Below, piece after piece: positions 17,117 through 24,776 of a stretch of DNA of 64,000 nt. Made by a program: the position numbers and the translations under genes. The stretch comes from an uncultured Methanoregula sp. (GTDB taxonomy: Archaea > Halobacteriota > Methanomicrobia > Methanomicrobiales > Methanospirillaceae), in contig NZ_OY759744.1 of NCBI RefSeq assembly GCF_963662735.1, positions 372,001 to 436,000 on the forward strand, given 5' to 3'. Every line of letters begins with the position of its first letter. Position 1 is the stretch's first letter. The notes beneath the pieces were generated by a model. It did no database searches. It was not told the origin of the DNA and worked only from the letters and a program-made list of their open reading frames with translations.

Positions 17117-17395
17117 TTACCCGCCGGCAACCGGCGGGAAGACAGCAATCTCGTCCCCGTCTGCAACCGTAACCGTTGCCGCGTCAGCAATCTCCACGCG
17201 CTTGCCGTTCCGCATAAGGATGACAAACTCGCGGAAACTGCCGTGTTCGTCGAAGATGGCATCATAGCCTTCCTTGTTCTTCCCTGCGATTTCCTGTACG
17301 AGTCCTAAGAGAGAGATCCCGGCTTTGGGCTCTGTGATAATATCAGTCCCGAGCAGTTCCCGGAACCGTGCGAAAAATCGTATCTTGACAGTCAT
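17117..17395 (-). CDS. moaD: Molybdopterin synthase sulfur carrier MoaD
   Basis: 92 residues with ubiquitin-like fold and the diagnostic C-terminal Gly-Gly (VFPPVAGG), which is adenylated and thiocarboxylated. ATG 17395 (MTVKIRFFARFRELLG) is chosen over an upstream in-frame ATG because the family starts there and it overlaps the moeB-like stop by 4 bp. It lies between its activating E1 enzyme and moaE. Confidence 0.9.
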   Translation of the reverse strand: MTVKIRFFARFRELLGTDIITEPKAGISLLGLVQEIAGKNKEGYDAIFDEHGSFREFVILMRNGKRVEIADAATVTVADGDEIAVFPPVAGG

Positions 17396-18144
17396 TCTAT
17401 CCTCTTTTTTTGGGGGTTGCTTTTCGTACCGCACACCGGGCAGGCCGGGTTTTTCTCAATACAGAGCTCTTCAGCCCGCGATTCCAGGCCATCCCAGATG
17501 AAGAGCCGGCTTTTCAGGAGAGTTCCTTCGTGGATGAGGTACTTGATCACCTCGTTTGCCTGGACCATCCCGATGACCCCGGGGGTCACGCCCAGGACCG
17601 GAAAGACCTCTTTTGGCGGGGCTTTGGGGAAGATGCATTCAAGACAGGGCGTCTCACCGGGAAGGATCGTGGTTGCCTGCCCATAGAGACCACGGATGGC
17701 CCCGTGGAAGAGAGGGATATTTTTCTCAAAGGCAGTCCGGTTCAGCAGGTAGCGGATGGGATAGTTGTCCATGGCATCGACAATCCCATCAGCCCTGCCA
17801 ACGAGATCGCGGATATTGTCCGCGCTGATGGTGGCATCTATCGCGTTGATGGTGATATCCGCATTGTACTCATGCAGTTTCTCGATGGCGGATACCGTCT
17901 TCTTCTTCCCGATATCCCGGTCCGTGTGGAGGATCTGGCGGTTCAGGTTGCTCTGGTCGACCGTGTCCATATCAACGATGGTAATCGTTCCCACGCCGGC
18001 TACGGCAAGGTAGATGGCTATGGGGGAGCCAAGGCCACCGGCACCGGCAACAAATATGTGGGATTTTTTCAATTGTTCCTGCCCTTTCTCGCCAAACAGG
18101 AGGATCTGCCGTTTATACCGTTCGCGTTCGCGTTCTGATAACAT
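17392..18144 (-). CDS. moeB: ThiF/MoeB-type adenylyltransferase
   Basis: 250 residues, the E1-like enzyme that adenylates the C-terminal glycine of MoaD or other small carriers. Nucleotide site GAGGLGSP, DMDTVDQSNLNRQ and the zinc-binding pairs CLEC (~170) and CPVC near the end are all visible. C-terminal rhodanese is absent, as in most prokaryotic forms. The gene heads a three-gene run with moaD and moaE. It could also serve the small GG-ending carrier at 22950. Start ATG 18144. Confidence 0.9.
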   Translation of the reverse strand: MLSERERERYKRQILLFGEKGQEQLKKSHIFVAGAGGLGSPIAIYLAVAGVGTITIVDMDTVDQSNLNRQILHTDRDIGKKKTVSAIEKLHEYNADITINAIDATISADNIRDLVGRADGIVDAMDNYPIRYLLNRTAFEKNIPLFHGAIRGLYGQATTILPGETPCLECIFPKAPPKEVFPVLGVTPGVIGMVQANEVIKYLIHEGTLLKSRLFIWDGLESRAEELCIEKNPACPVCGTKSNPQKKRIE

Positions 18145-18186
18145 TGTTCACCTGGTGTCCCGCATGCGGATGCAAGCCTGCCGGTG

Positions 18187-18624
18187 TTAGTGCTGGCAGG
18201 TGAGGCCTTCCTCGTGTTCATCGTGGGAGTGGGGATTTTTCTCTTCCCACTCGGGCAGGCCCTGTTTCTTCCGGTAATCGTTGATGGCCTTGTGAATGCC
18301 TTCCTCGGCCAGCACCGAACAGTGCATCTTTATGGGGGGGAGTCCTTCGAGCGCTTCTGCCACCGCTTTGTTGGACACTTCCCAGGCTTCTTCCAGGGTC
18401 TTTCCCCGGACAAGTTCGGTTGCCATGGAGCTCGACGCAATCGCAGCCCCGCAGCCGAATGTCTTGAACTTGGCATCGGTGACGATGTTATCCTTTATTT
18501 TCAGGAAGATCTTCATGATATCCCCGCAGACCGGGTTCCCGACTTCGCCGATACCATCTGCATCTTCCATCTCGCCCACGTTGCGCGGGTTCTTGAAATG
18601 GTCCATGACCTTGTCACTGTACAT
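18187..18624 (-). CDS. iscU: Iron-sulfur cluster scaffold IscU/NifU-N type
   Basis: 145 residues. The three ligand Cys are C33 (NPVCGD), C58 (FGCGAAIASSS) and C102 (MHCSVLAEEGI), with D35 between them as expected. It builds [2Fe-2S]/[4Fe-4S] clusters from sulfur delivered by the cysteine desulfurase encoded just upstream, whose stop overlaps this start by 11 bp. ATG 18624 (MYSDKVMDHFKN) is chosen because the family begins there. A His/Asp/Glu-rich tail (PHSHDEHEEG) ends in CQH. Confidence 0.95.
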   Translation of the reverse strand: MYSDKVMDHFKNPRNVGEMEDADGIGEVGNPVCGDIMKIFLKIKDNIVTDAKFKTFGCGAAIASSSMATELVRGKTLEEAWEVSNKAVAEALEGLPPIKMHCSVLAEEGIHKAINDYRKKQGLPEWEEKNPHSHDEHEEGLTCQH

Positions 18625-19807
18625 TGCAGCCACCTTTCTTCTTCGTATACAAGGGAGACATCTCCCGCAACCGTAATACAATCTTGGGTAGTGCACCAAG
18701 CACGAAGTCCACATCTTCCTGGGTGTTGCTGTCTCCGAGGGTCAGCCGCAGCGAACCATGGGAGATCTCGACCGGCAGACCGGTTGCAAGGAGGACGTGG
18801 GAGGGTTCGAGCGAACCCGAGGTGCAGGCACTGCCGGTTGAGGCGCAGATGCCTTCATCGTCCAGCCAGAGGAGCATGGACTCCCCTTCGATGAACTCGA
18901 AACTGATATTGATGTTGCCGGGCAGCCGTTTCTCCGGGTGGCCATTAAGGTACGCGTTGGGGATCTTTTCAAGGATGCCAGCCTGGAGCCGGTCCTTCAT
19001 TGCCCGGATCTTCCGGTTGTGCCCTTCGATATCTGCTGTCGCCATTTCGATGGCTTTGCCAAGGCCGACAATCCCGGCGATATTCTCGGTCCCTGCCCTG
19101 CGCCGGCGTTCCTGGCCACCGCCATGAATCAGGTTGTCGATTTTGACACCTTTCCGGATGTAGAGCACTCCGACCCCCTTAGGGCCGTAGAACTTGTGGG
19201 CAGAGAGAGAGAGGAGATCAATATCCTGAGCTTTCACATCAATCGGGATATTGCCGATTGCCTGGACGGCATCGGTATGGAAATACACCTTGTGCTTCTT
19301 TGCAACAGCTGCCAGTTCCGGGATGGGTTCGATCGTGCCAATCTCGTTGTTGGCGTACATGATCGAGACGAGGATTGTCTTGTCGGTGATGGCTTTCTCC
19401 AGTTCGGCCGGATCCACGGAACCGTACTTATCGACCGGGAGATAGGTGACGGTAAATCCTTCTTTCTCGAGATACTCGAAGGTATGGAGTACGGCATGGT
19501 GTTCTATTTTCGAAGTGATGAGATGGTTGCCCTTCTGCCGGTTGGCAAACGCGATCCCCTTGATGGCCCAGTTGTCGGACTCGCTGCCGCCGGAGGTGAA
19601 ATAGATCTCGTCGGGTTCGGCATTCAGGGCCTTTGCTGCCTGTGCCCGGGCTGTATCGATTGCTTTTTTGGATTCCCGGGCAATGCTGTAGATCGATGAC
19701 GGATTACCGAAGTGTTCGGTATAATAGGGGATCATCGCATCCAGAACCTCCCTCCGTGTGGGGGTGGTTGCCGAATGGTCCATGTAAATGATACGCTTCT
19801 CTCCCAT
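18614..19807 (-). CDS. nifS: Cysteine desulfurase (NifS/IscS)
   Basis: 397 residues, PLP-dependent; removes sulfur from cysteine to form a persulfide on C328 in STGSACTSG. PLP-lysine is K205 in SAHKFYGPKG. Other family motifs are MDHSATTP at the N-terminus, SGGSESDN and HTDAVQA. The active-site loop is that of group I (IscS/NifS) enzymes. It is co-transcribed with iscU and divergent from the HTH regulator at 19995. A palindromic operator about 130 bp upstream links it to cysK control. Supply of cysteine by cysK-cysE would feed it. Confidence 0.95.
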   Translation of the reverse strand: MGEKRIIYMDHSATTPTRREVLDAMIPYYTEHFGNPSSIYSIARESKKAIDTARAQAAKALNAEPDEIYFTSGGSESDNWAIKGIAFANRQKGNHLITSKIEHHAVLHTFEYLEKEGFTVTYLPVDKYGSVDPAELEKAITDKTILVSIMYANNEIGTIEPIPELAAVAKKHKVYFHTDAVQAIGNIPIDVKAQDIDLLSLSAHKFYGPKGVGVLYIRKGVKIDNLIHGGGQERRRRAGTENIAGIVGLGKAIEMATADIEGHNRKIRAMKDRLQAGILEKIPNAYLNGHPEKRLPGNINISFEFIEGESMLLWLDDEGICASTGSACTSGSLEPSHVLLATGLPVEISHGSLRLTLGDSNTQEDVDFVLGALPKIVLRLREMSPLYTKKKGGCNVQ

Positions 19808-19932
19808 GCTTCACCGTATATCTGAATATGTGCGCTGGTCGTCTGATTATTCTTTCCTTCCCATCATTGATGGGGAGGACGGTATGGTCACGCTGCCTTC
19901 CGGAGGGGAAGATATATGGGGTGCCACGACCA

Positions 19933-19948
19933 ATTCACAATTGTGAAT
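19933..19948. promoter_or_regulatory. Palindromic operator copy 3 (perfect ATTCACAATTGTGAAT)
   Basis: A perfect 16-bp palindrome in the divergent gap between nifS and the regulator gene. The plus-strand ATATATGG at about 19910 and the minus-strand ATAATAG at about 19957 are plausible TATA boxes, so the site could cover start points in both directions. Confidence 0.65.
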
Positions 19949-19959
19949 ACGATCTATTA

Positions 19960-19975
19960 TGTCACGATTGTGACA
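19960..19975. promoter_or_regulatory. Palindromic operator copy 4 (TGTCAC-N4-GTGACA)
   Basis: TGTCACGATTGTGACA, with centre 27 bp from copy 3, about 20 bp upstream of the regulator's start codon. Same GTCAC/GTGAC half-sites with a 4-bp spacer. Confidence 0.6.
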
Positions 19976-19994
19976 ACATAAAGGTTGTGATGTG

Positions 19995-20342
19995 ATGGAA
20001 GCTCCCTGCCAGAAGATAGTTTGGGATGTCCTGCCCGCAATCCGGGCAGCGATTGCTGTAGAACTTGTCAGGTGCGGCGTATCCCAGGTGGAGGCATCAC
20101 GGATGCTCGAAATAGCGCCATCCGCGGTCTCCCAGTACCTCTCAGGAAAACGGGGGTACCGTATAGAATTCGAGAATGATGTCAAACAATCCATTGAACT
20201 GCTTGCAAAGGATTTGAAAGACAAAAAAAGCATCAACCTTGTCCAGCGCACTTGCGAGATCTGCCGCCAGCTGCGCGAAGGCGATGAGAACCAGTGCGGC
20301 GGCCCCGCTGCTTCTTCTGCAGGGGAACGGTGCGGTTCCTGA
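19995..20342 (+). CDS. Cys-containing HTH regulator (COG2522-like), probable regulator of the cysteine/Fe-S genes
   Basis: 115 residues. An XRE-like helix-turn-helix occupies ~25-55 (CGVSQVEASRMLEIAPSAVS, QYLSGKRG). The C-terminal part has CEIC (C87, C90) and C101 in NQCGG, with extra Cys at 5, 27 and 113; such a cluster could hold an iron-sulfur centre or sense thiols. Two palindromic sites lie in its own promoter and two more at the cysK promoter region, so it is the obvious candidate to bind them; this is inference from position. ATG 19995 is preferred over the GTG three bases earlier. Divergent from nifS-iscU. Confidence 0.82.
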   Translation: MEAPCQKIVWDVLPAIRAAIAVELVRCGVSQVEASRMLEIAPSAVSQYLSGKRGYRIEFENDVKQSIELLAKDLKDKKSINLVQRTCEICRQLREGDENQCGGPAASSAGERCGS

Positions 20343-20397
20343 TTTTTTTTATTTTGCCGGACCACGGTCCATTGCATTCTCTCGGGAGATGGATATC

Positions 20398-21249
20398 ATG
20401 ACTTCCCTCAACAAACACCAGCGGCTGAAGAAAATAATCGCCGATCAGGGATCCATGCTGGTCGCGTTCTCAGGGGGCGTCGACAGCACGCTGCTCGCAG
20501 CGGTAGCCCGCGAAGTCCTGGGGGAACGATCGCGCTGCGTACTCCTGGACAGCCCGGTGGTACCAAGGGCAGCGGTGGCAGAGGCGAAGAAGATCGCAGC
20601 CGATCTCGGGCTTACACTCGATGTCATCAGCGTGCCTCACCTTGAGAACGAGACCTTCTGCAGCAACCCGGCCGACCGCTGTTATCACTGCAAGAAGATC
20701 TCCTCGGGGTTTCTTAAGGGAAGGGCGGAAGAACTGGGCATTGCCTGTATTGCCGATGGCATCAATGTCTCTGACCTGGGCGAACACCGCCCGGGTCTTA
20801 CTGCCTCAACGGAGGAGGGGATTCTCCACCCGTTCATCGAGGCCGGGTGCACCAAGCAGGACATCCGGGACATTGCCCGGGAGTGCGGACTCCCGGTATG
20901 GCAGAAACCTTCGGCTGCCTGTCTCTCGTCCCGCATCCCGTACGGCGACAGCATCAATGCGGAAAAACTGGGTATGATCGAAGAGGCAGAGGCATATCTC
21001 GCGGGATTGGGGATATCCCAGGTGCGCGTCCGGCTGCACGGGACAATTGCCCGGATCGAAGTACATAATGATGAGCGGGAGAAAATACTGGAGCACCAGG
21101 CAGTGGTGATACGGGAATTCAAACGGATCGGGTTTTCTTACGTTACCCTCGATCTCGAAGGATACCGCAGCGGCAGCATGGATGAAGTGCTTAACACTAC
21201 CGTTAAGCAGAACGGCACCGCTGATGTGCCGGGAATACGGAGGAACTAA
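20398..21249 (+). CDS. larE: LarE-type ATP-dependent sacrificial sulfur transferase
   Basis: 283 residues. The PP-loop SGGVDST (~25-31) activates a carboxylate by adenylation; DRCYHCKK and PSAACLSSRIPYG are family hallmarks with Cys that donate or ligate sulfur. LarE makes the thiocarboxylates of the nickel-pincer cofactor in lactate racemase. LarB, LarC and LarA are not in this window, so the target here may differ. ATG 20398 is selected because GGGAG lies 9 nt upstream; an in-frame ATG also occurs at 20389. It directly precedes fdhD (no gap) and lies in the sulfur-mobilisation block. Confidence 0.88.
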   Translation: MTSLNKHQRLKKIIADQGSMLVAFSGGVDSTLLAAVAREVLGERSRCVLLDSPVVPRAAVAEAKKIAADLGLTLDVISVPHLENETFCSNPADRCYHCKKISSGFLKGRAEELGIACIADGINVSDLGEHRPGLTASTEEGILHPFIEAGCTKQDIRDIARECGLPVWQKPSAACLSSRIPYGDSINAEKLGMIEEAEAYLAGLGISQVRVRLHGTIARIEVHNDEREKILEHQAVVIREFKRIGFSYVTLDLEGYRSGSMDEVLNTTVKQNGTADVPGIRRN

Positions 21250-22014
21250 ATGTACAGGAAACTCCCCTGCAAACGGATCGACGGGGAACAATGCGAAGAC
21301 GATGTGCATGAAGTCATCGAGGAAGTCCCGCTCGCGCTTTTTGTCAACGGGCGTCATGCCATGACTGCGATGATGAGCCCGGTGATGCTTGAAGAGTTTG
21401 TTACCGGGTACCTTTTCACCGAGCAGATCATCAAAGGCATCGACGAGATTGAATCGATCAAGATCGAGAAGAACCGCATGAGCGTGATCACGACCAACCT
21501 CTTCAAGGTGCTTGGCCCGAAAAAGACCATCCTTTCCGGTTGCGGCGGCAGTACTTCGTTCATCGATACGGAGAAACTCCCGAAGATCCATTCCGGTTAT
21601 CAGGTAACTGCACAGGAGATCTGGAATGCCGGAAAAGCCGTGCTCAATTCAGAACTCCACCGGCTTACCGGGGGGATCCATATCGTTGCTCTCCTTGACG
21701 GGGAAAAAATCCTCGCAGTCTCTGAGGATATCGGGCGGCATAACGCCCTTGACCGGGTGATCGGTTTTGGCCTCCGGAATAAAATTGATCTCTCGCAGAC
21801 GTACGTCCTTGTATCGGGACGCATCTCCTCGGAGATGGTGAGAAAGTGCCTGATTGCAAATATCCCGATCATTGTCTCGCGGGGGGCGACCACGACACTT
21901 GCGGTTGAAACTGCGGATAAGACCAGCCTGACGGTCGTGGGGTTTTCCCGGGGCGGGAAGATGAATATCTACACGCACCCGGAACGGGTCTCCTGTACGA
22001 AACAGGGCTCCTGA
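21250..22014 (+). CDS. fdhD: Formate dehydrogenase accessory sulfurtransferase FdhD
   Basis: 254 residues. Transfers sulfur from the cysteine desulfurase to the molybdenum/tungsten cofactor of formate dehydrogenase. Motifs: VPLALFVNGR, MTAMMSP, ILSGCGGST, EDIGRHNALDRVIG and SRGATTTLAV. The sulfur-carrying CxxC of E. coli is reduced to a single Cys in SGCGG. The gene abuts larE and sits near nifS and moa genes, and its presence implies formate use. Start ATG 21250 immediately follows the larE stop. Confidence 0.95.
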   Translation: MYRKLPCKRIDGEQCEDDVHEVIEEVPLALFVNGRHAMTAMMSPVMLEEFVTGYLFTEQIIKGIDEIESIKIEKNRMSVITTNLFKVLGPKKTILSGCGGSTSFIDTEKLPKIHSGYQVTAQEIWNAGKAVLNSELHRLTGGIHIVALLDGEKILAVSEDIGRHNALDRVIGFGLRNKIDLSQTYVLVSGRISSEMVRKCLIANIPIIVSRGATTTLAVETADKTSLTVVGFSRGGKMNIYTHPERVSCTKQGS

Positions 22015-22017
22015 ACA

Positions 22018-22947
22018 TCACCGGCCAAGGGACCGTTTGAGCTGGCAGAGCTGGCAGAGTTCCCCGCTGCAGGGATCCCCGCAAAACCTGCAGTGCCGGA
22101 TCGGCTCCGGTGTGATGGCACAATAGGTTTCGATCTTTTTCTTGCTCTCCAGGAGATGGAGCATAGTGCCGGGATGGCGGTATTCAAGCGCTGATAGAAG
22201 TGAACGGACCTCTCTCCGCAGGGCATACCGGGAGTATGGGCACTCGGGGAGATCCGTCCATGCATTGTTCAGCAGGAGATACGTGGCGATCTCTTTTTCG
22301 GAGATCTTCCTGAGAGGTTTGATCCTCGGGATGAACCGGCCGGATGAATCCGTCCCGCTGTTCCGGACCAGGCGCGAGAGATCTCCCCGGAACACGTTCA
22401 TTAAGACTGACTGGGCCTCATCATCGAGGTTATGGCCGGTGGCGAGTTTTGTTGCACCTGCCCGATCGGCTCCCACGATAAGCGCTTTTTTCCGCAGGAT
22501 CCCGCAGATGCTGCAGGCCTCCTTTTCCCGGCCACGAAGAAACTCGTCGAGCGGGGCGCCAAACAGATCCACAAATGAGATACAGTAATGTTCGACCCCG
22601 AGCGAGCGAATAAGCTGCTCGGCGGAACGAACCGTTTCATCCCGGTAGCCGGCAATGCCTTCATCGATGGTTATGGCAACAAGGCTGACTCCCTCCCACG
22701 TGGGAATAAGCCTGCTGAGGAGCATCAGGAGCGCGGTGCTGTCTTTCCCCCCGCTCAGGGCTACTGCCACCCGGTCGCCGGGAACAATCATTGCCTCTTC
22801 CTGTATCGTCGTGGTCACCCGGTCGCAGATATCCGCAGTGGCGTGAGTGCTGCACAAATGGCGTCCGCTCTGCCGCTGGAAGGTTACTGCGGGGGCGGTA
22901 CACACGGAGCAGCGCGGCACCTCCGGCCGGACGGGCTCATGCTTCAC
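22018..22947 (-). CDS. ncsA: tRNA 2-thiolation enzyme, NcsA/TtuA/Ctu1 family
   Basis: 309 residues. An N-terminal zinc-type CSVC, PP-loop ALSGGKDST, central CSICGILRRK-like motif (CSICGILRKK) and TGHNLDDEAQS, and a C-terminal CRFCGDPC...CQLC zinc knuckle. Members adenylate U34 or U54 of tRNA and add sulfur, using a cluster and a ubiquitin-like carrier. The small GG-ending protein encoded 3 bp upstream is a likely sulfur donor, as in archaeal SAMP and bacterial TtuB systems. Convergent with fdhD. Confidence 0.9.
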   Translation of the reverse strand: MKHEPVRPEVPRCSVCTAPAVTFQRQSGRHLCSTHATADICDRVTTTIQEEAMIVPGDRVAVALSGGKDSTALLMLLSRLIPTWEGVSLVAITIDEGIAGYRDETVRSAEQLIRSLGVEHYCISFVDLFGAPLDEFLRGREKEACSICGILRKKALIVGADRAGATKLATGHNLDDEAQSVLMNVFRGDLSRLVRNSGTDSSGRFIPRIKPLRKISEKEIATYLLLNNAWTDLPECPYSRYALRREVRSLLSALEYRHPGTMLHLLESKKKIETYCAITPEPIRHCRFCGDPCSGELCQLCQLKRSLGR

Positions 22948-22949
22948 AC

Positions 22950-23144
22950 TTATCCCCCGTGGGCAATGCGGAGAAGCCGGATCTCGTCGTTTATCCCTAC
23001 CACCGTATCTTCCGTGATGAGGACGCCGTTCCGCGATGCGATCACCTCAAGCGGGTTGATATCCTCGCCGAGCAGGATCGCTTCAAGAGCTGAGGGGGGC
23101 AGATCAAGAACCCGGGTCGAGCGGTCGGGAAGGATGAGTTTCAT
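22950..23144 (-). CDS. Small ubiquitin-like sulfur carrier ending in Gly-Gly
   Basis: 64 residues of beta-grasp character (MKLILPDRSTRVLDLP, EVIASRNGVLI, LRIAHGG) ending in GG. It is shorter than MoaD and resembles ThiS or SAMP/TtuB proteins. It stops 3 bp before the thiolation gene, so the two are an operon. Expected to be activated by the MoeB-like E1 at 17392 and to give its thiocarboxylate to tRNA. The start is the first ATG after an 80-bp divergent gap to nadA. Confidence 0.82.
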   Translation of the reverse strand: MKLILPDRSTRVLDLPPSALEAILLGEDINPLEVIASRNGVLITEDTVVGINDEIRLLRIAHGG

Positions 23145-23253
23145 GAGATACTAGTACCTGAGCAGGCTGGTTTCTTAAACATCCGGGTGGCCCAGCAAAC
23201 TACCGACGGTTTGATAAAACGGAATGCAAAATAGGATACAGGAGTTTAGCATC

Positions 23254-24162
23254 GTGCAGGACAGCGGCAGCATCAGGCAGGAGATCCTCCGGCTGAAAAA
23301 GGAGCACAACGCGATCATTCTCGCGCACAATTACCAGGTTCCTGAAGTACAGGATATTGCCGATATCACGGGAGATTCCCTTGAACTCTCCCGCGCTGCC
23401 GCATCCATGGACGGGGACGTGATCGTTTTCTGCGGTGTGGACTTTATGGCGGAGACTGCCGCGATCCTCTCCCCGCACAAGACCGTCCTTCTTCCTGCAG
23501 AAGATGCATGCTGCCCGATGGCACAGATGATCTCCGCTGATGAACTCAGGCTCGTGAAGTCCCGACACCCCGGGGCGGCCGTTGTCTGCTACGTGAATAC
23601 TACCGCCGATATCAAAGCTGAAAGCGATATCTGCTGCACCTCGTCCAATGCCATCCAGGTAGTCAATTCCCTTGAAGAGGACACGATCCTTTTTGTACCT
23701 GACCGTAACCTTGCCCGGTATGCCCAGCGGTTCACCGCAAAAACGATCCTGCCATGGGAAGGGTTCTGTATCGTGCACGACCGGATAACACCGGCAATGG
23801 TTCAGGAAGCCCGGCGCGCCCACCCGTATGCGCAGGTCCTGGTCCATCCCGAATGCCGCCCGGAGGTCATCGATCTTGCCGATACCGTGGCAAGCACATC
23901 GGGAATCATAAAAAACGTGTGTTCTGCAAAAGAGCGGGAGTTCATCATCGGTACCGAAGTGGGGATCCTGCACCGGCTCAAAAAAGAGTGCCCGGACAAG
24001 AGATGTTACCCCCTGTCAGAGGGCGCCATCTGCACGAATATGAAAAAAACTGATCTAGCCATGGTGCGGGACGCACTCTCAACACTCCGCCCGAGGATAA
24101 CAGTACCGGAAGATATCGCGAACCGGGCCCGGAGTGCGATCGAGCGGATGCTCGCGCTCTGA
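23254..24162 (+). CDS. nadA: Quinolinate synthase NadA
   Basis: Condenses iminoaspartate with dihydroxyacetone phosphate to quinolinate for NAD synthesis; carries an oxygen-sensitive [4Fe-4S] cluster. Cluster Cys seen at C87 (DACCPMA), C201 (HPEC) and C260 (ICTNMK) when numbered from GTG 23254. AHNYQVPEVQDIAD and DSLELS are family motifs. GTG 23254 is preferred because AGGAG lies 8 nt before it; an ATG at 23224 would add 10 residues but lacks a ribosome site. ThiN follows after 26 bp. Location beside Fe-S assembly genes fits its cluster demand. Confidence 0.93.
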   Translation: MQDSGSIRQEILRLKKEHNAIILAHNYQVPEVQDIADITGDSLELSRAAASMDGDVIVFCGVDFMAETAAILSPHKTVLLPAEDACCPMAQMISADELRLVKSRHPGAAVVCYVNTTADIKAESDICCTSSNAIQVVNSLEEDTILFVPDRNLARYAQRFTAKTILPWEGFCIVHDRITPAMVQEARRAHPYAQVLVHPECRPEVIDLADTVASTSGIIKNVCSAKEREFIIGTEVGILHRLKKECPDKRCYPLSEGAICTNMKKTDLAMVRDALSTLRPRITVPEDIANRARSAIERMLAL

Positions 24163-24188
24163 TATCCCGGTATACAGGAATCTGAACT

Positions 24189-24776
24189 ATGACGGACAGT
24201 GAACTCATAGAGATGCACGGAAAGATGGCTGTTGCGCTCGAACAGATCGAGCGCTGTCGGGAATTCGCGGAGATCATCCCGGAAGTGAGGTCGAACCTCG
24301 TCTTTGCCCGGGAAGGTGCAAGGACCCGGGAGGATGTACTTGCAATTGATGGGAGGATCACCGTTGTCAGCGGTATGCCACATGCAGCGGGAAAACCGAA
24401 GTTCGGTGCGTCCAGCCACATGGCACGGCTGATCATCGAGTACCGGAAGTACGATCCATCGGTTCGGGCAGGGATCGATTTTGCCAATACACCGGATATG
24501 ACGCGGTGGCTTGAGCGGTACTGCACGGAGAACGGGTGGGCATTCAGCGTCATCGACCGGAGAAATGAACCGGACGAGATCAAAGAGGCGGAAGGTGCTT
24601 CCATGCCGTGGAAAGTGAAGGAGGCCGTGCGGGCAGCGGGAGGAAAAAACCCGAAGGTCTTCTACGAGACGGGTGCGGTAGGAAAAGAACCTGTCTCGGT
24701 CCTGGTGGGCCGGGACCCGCTTGAAATTGCCGGGCAGATCTGCACTATCGCGGAATTATACCATGAACGAAGGTAA
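24189..24776 (+). CDS. thiN: Stand-alone ThiN-family protein (thiamine-phosphate synthase type)
   Basis: 195 residues. The core from ~55 has GRITVVSGMPHAAGKPKFGA and SSHMARLIIEYRKYDPSVRA, the pattern of ThiN (PF10120), which couples thiazole and pyrimidine phosphates to thiamine phosphate in archaea. ThiN is usually the C-terminal part of ThiD-ThiN or of a regulator (ThiR); here it stands alone with a ~50-residue helical N-terminus that is too short for a kinase. Catalytic or regulatory role cannot be decided from sequence alone. It overlaps the next gene by 14 bp. Confidence 0.8.
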   Translation: MTDSELIEMHGKMAVALEQIERCREFAEIIPEVRSNLVFAREGARTREDVLAIDGRITVVSGMPHAAGKPKFGASSHMARLIIEYRKYDPSVRAGIDFANTPDMTRWLERYCTENGWAFSVIDRRNEPDEIKEAEGASMPWKVKEAVRAAGGKNPKVFYETGAVGKEPVSVLVGRDPLEIAGQICTIAELYHERR

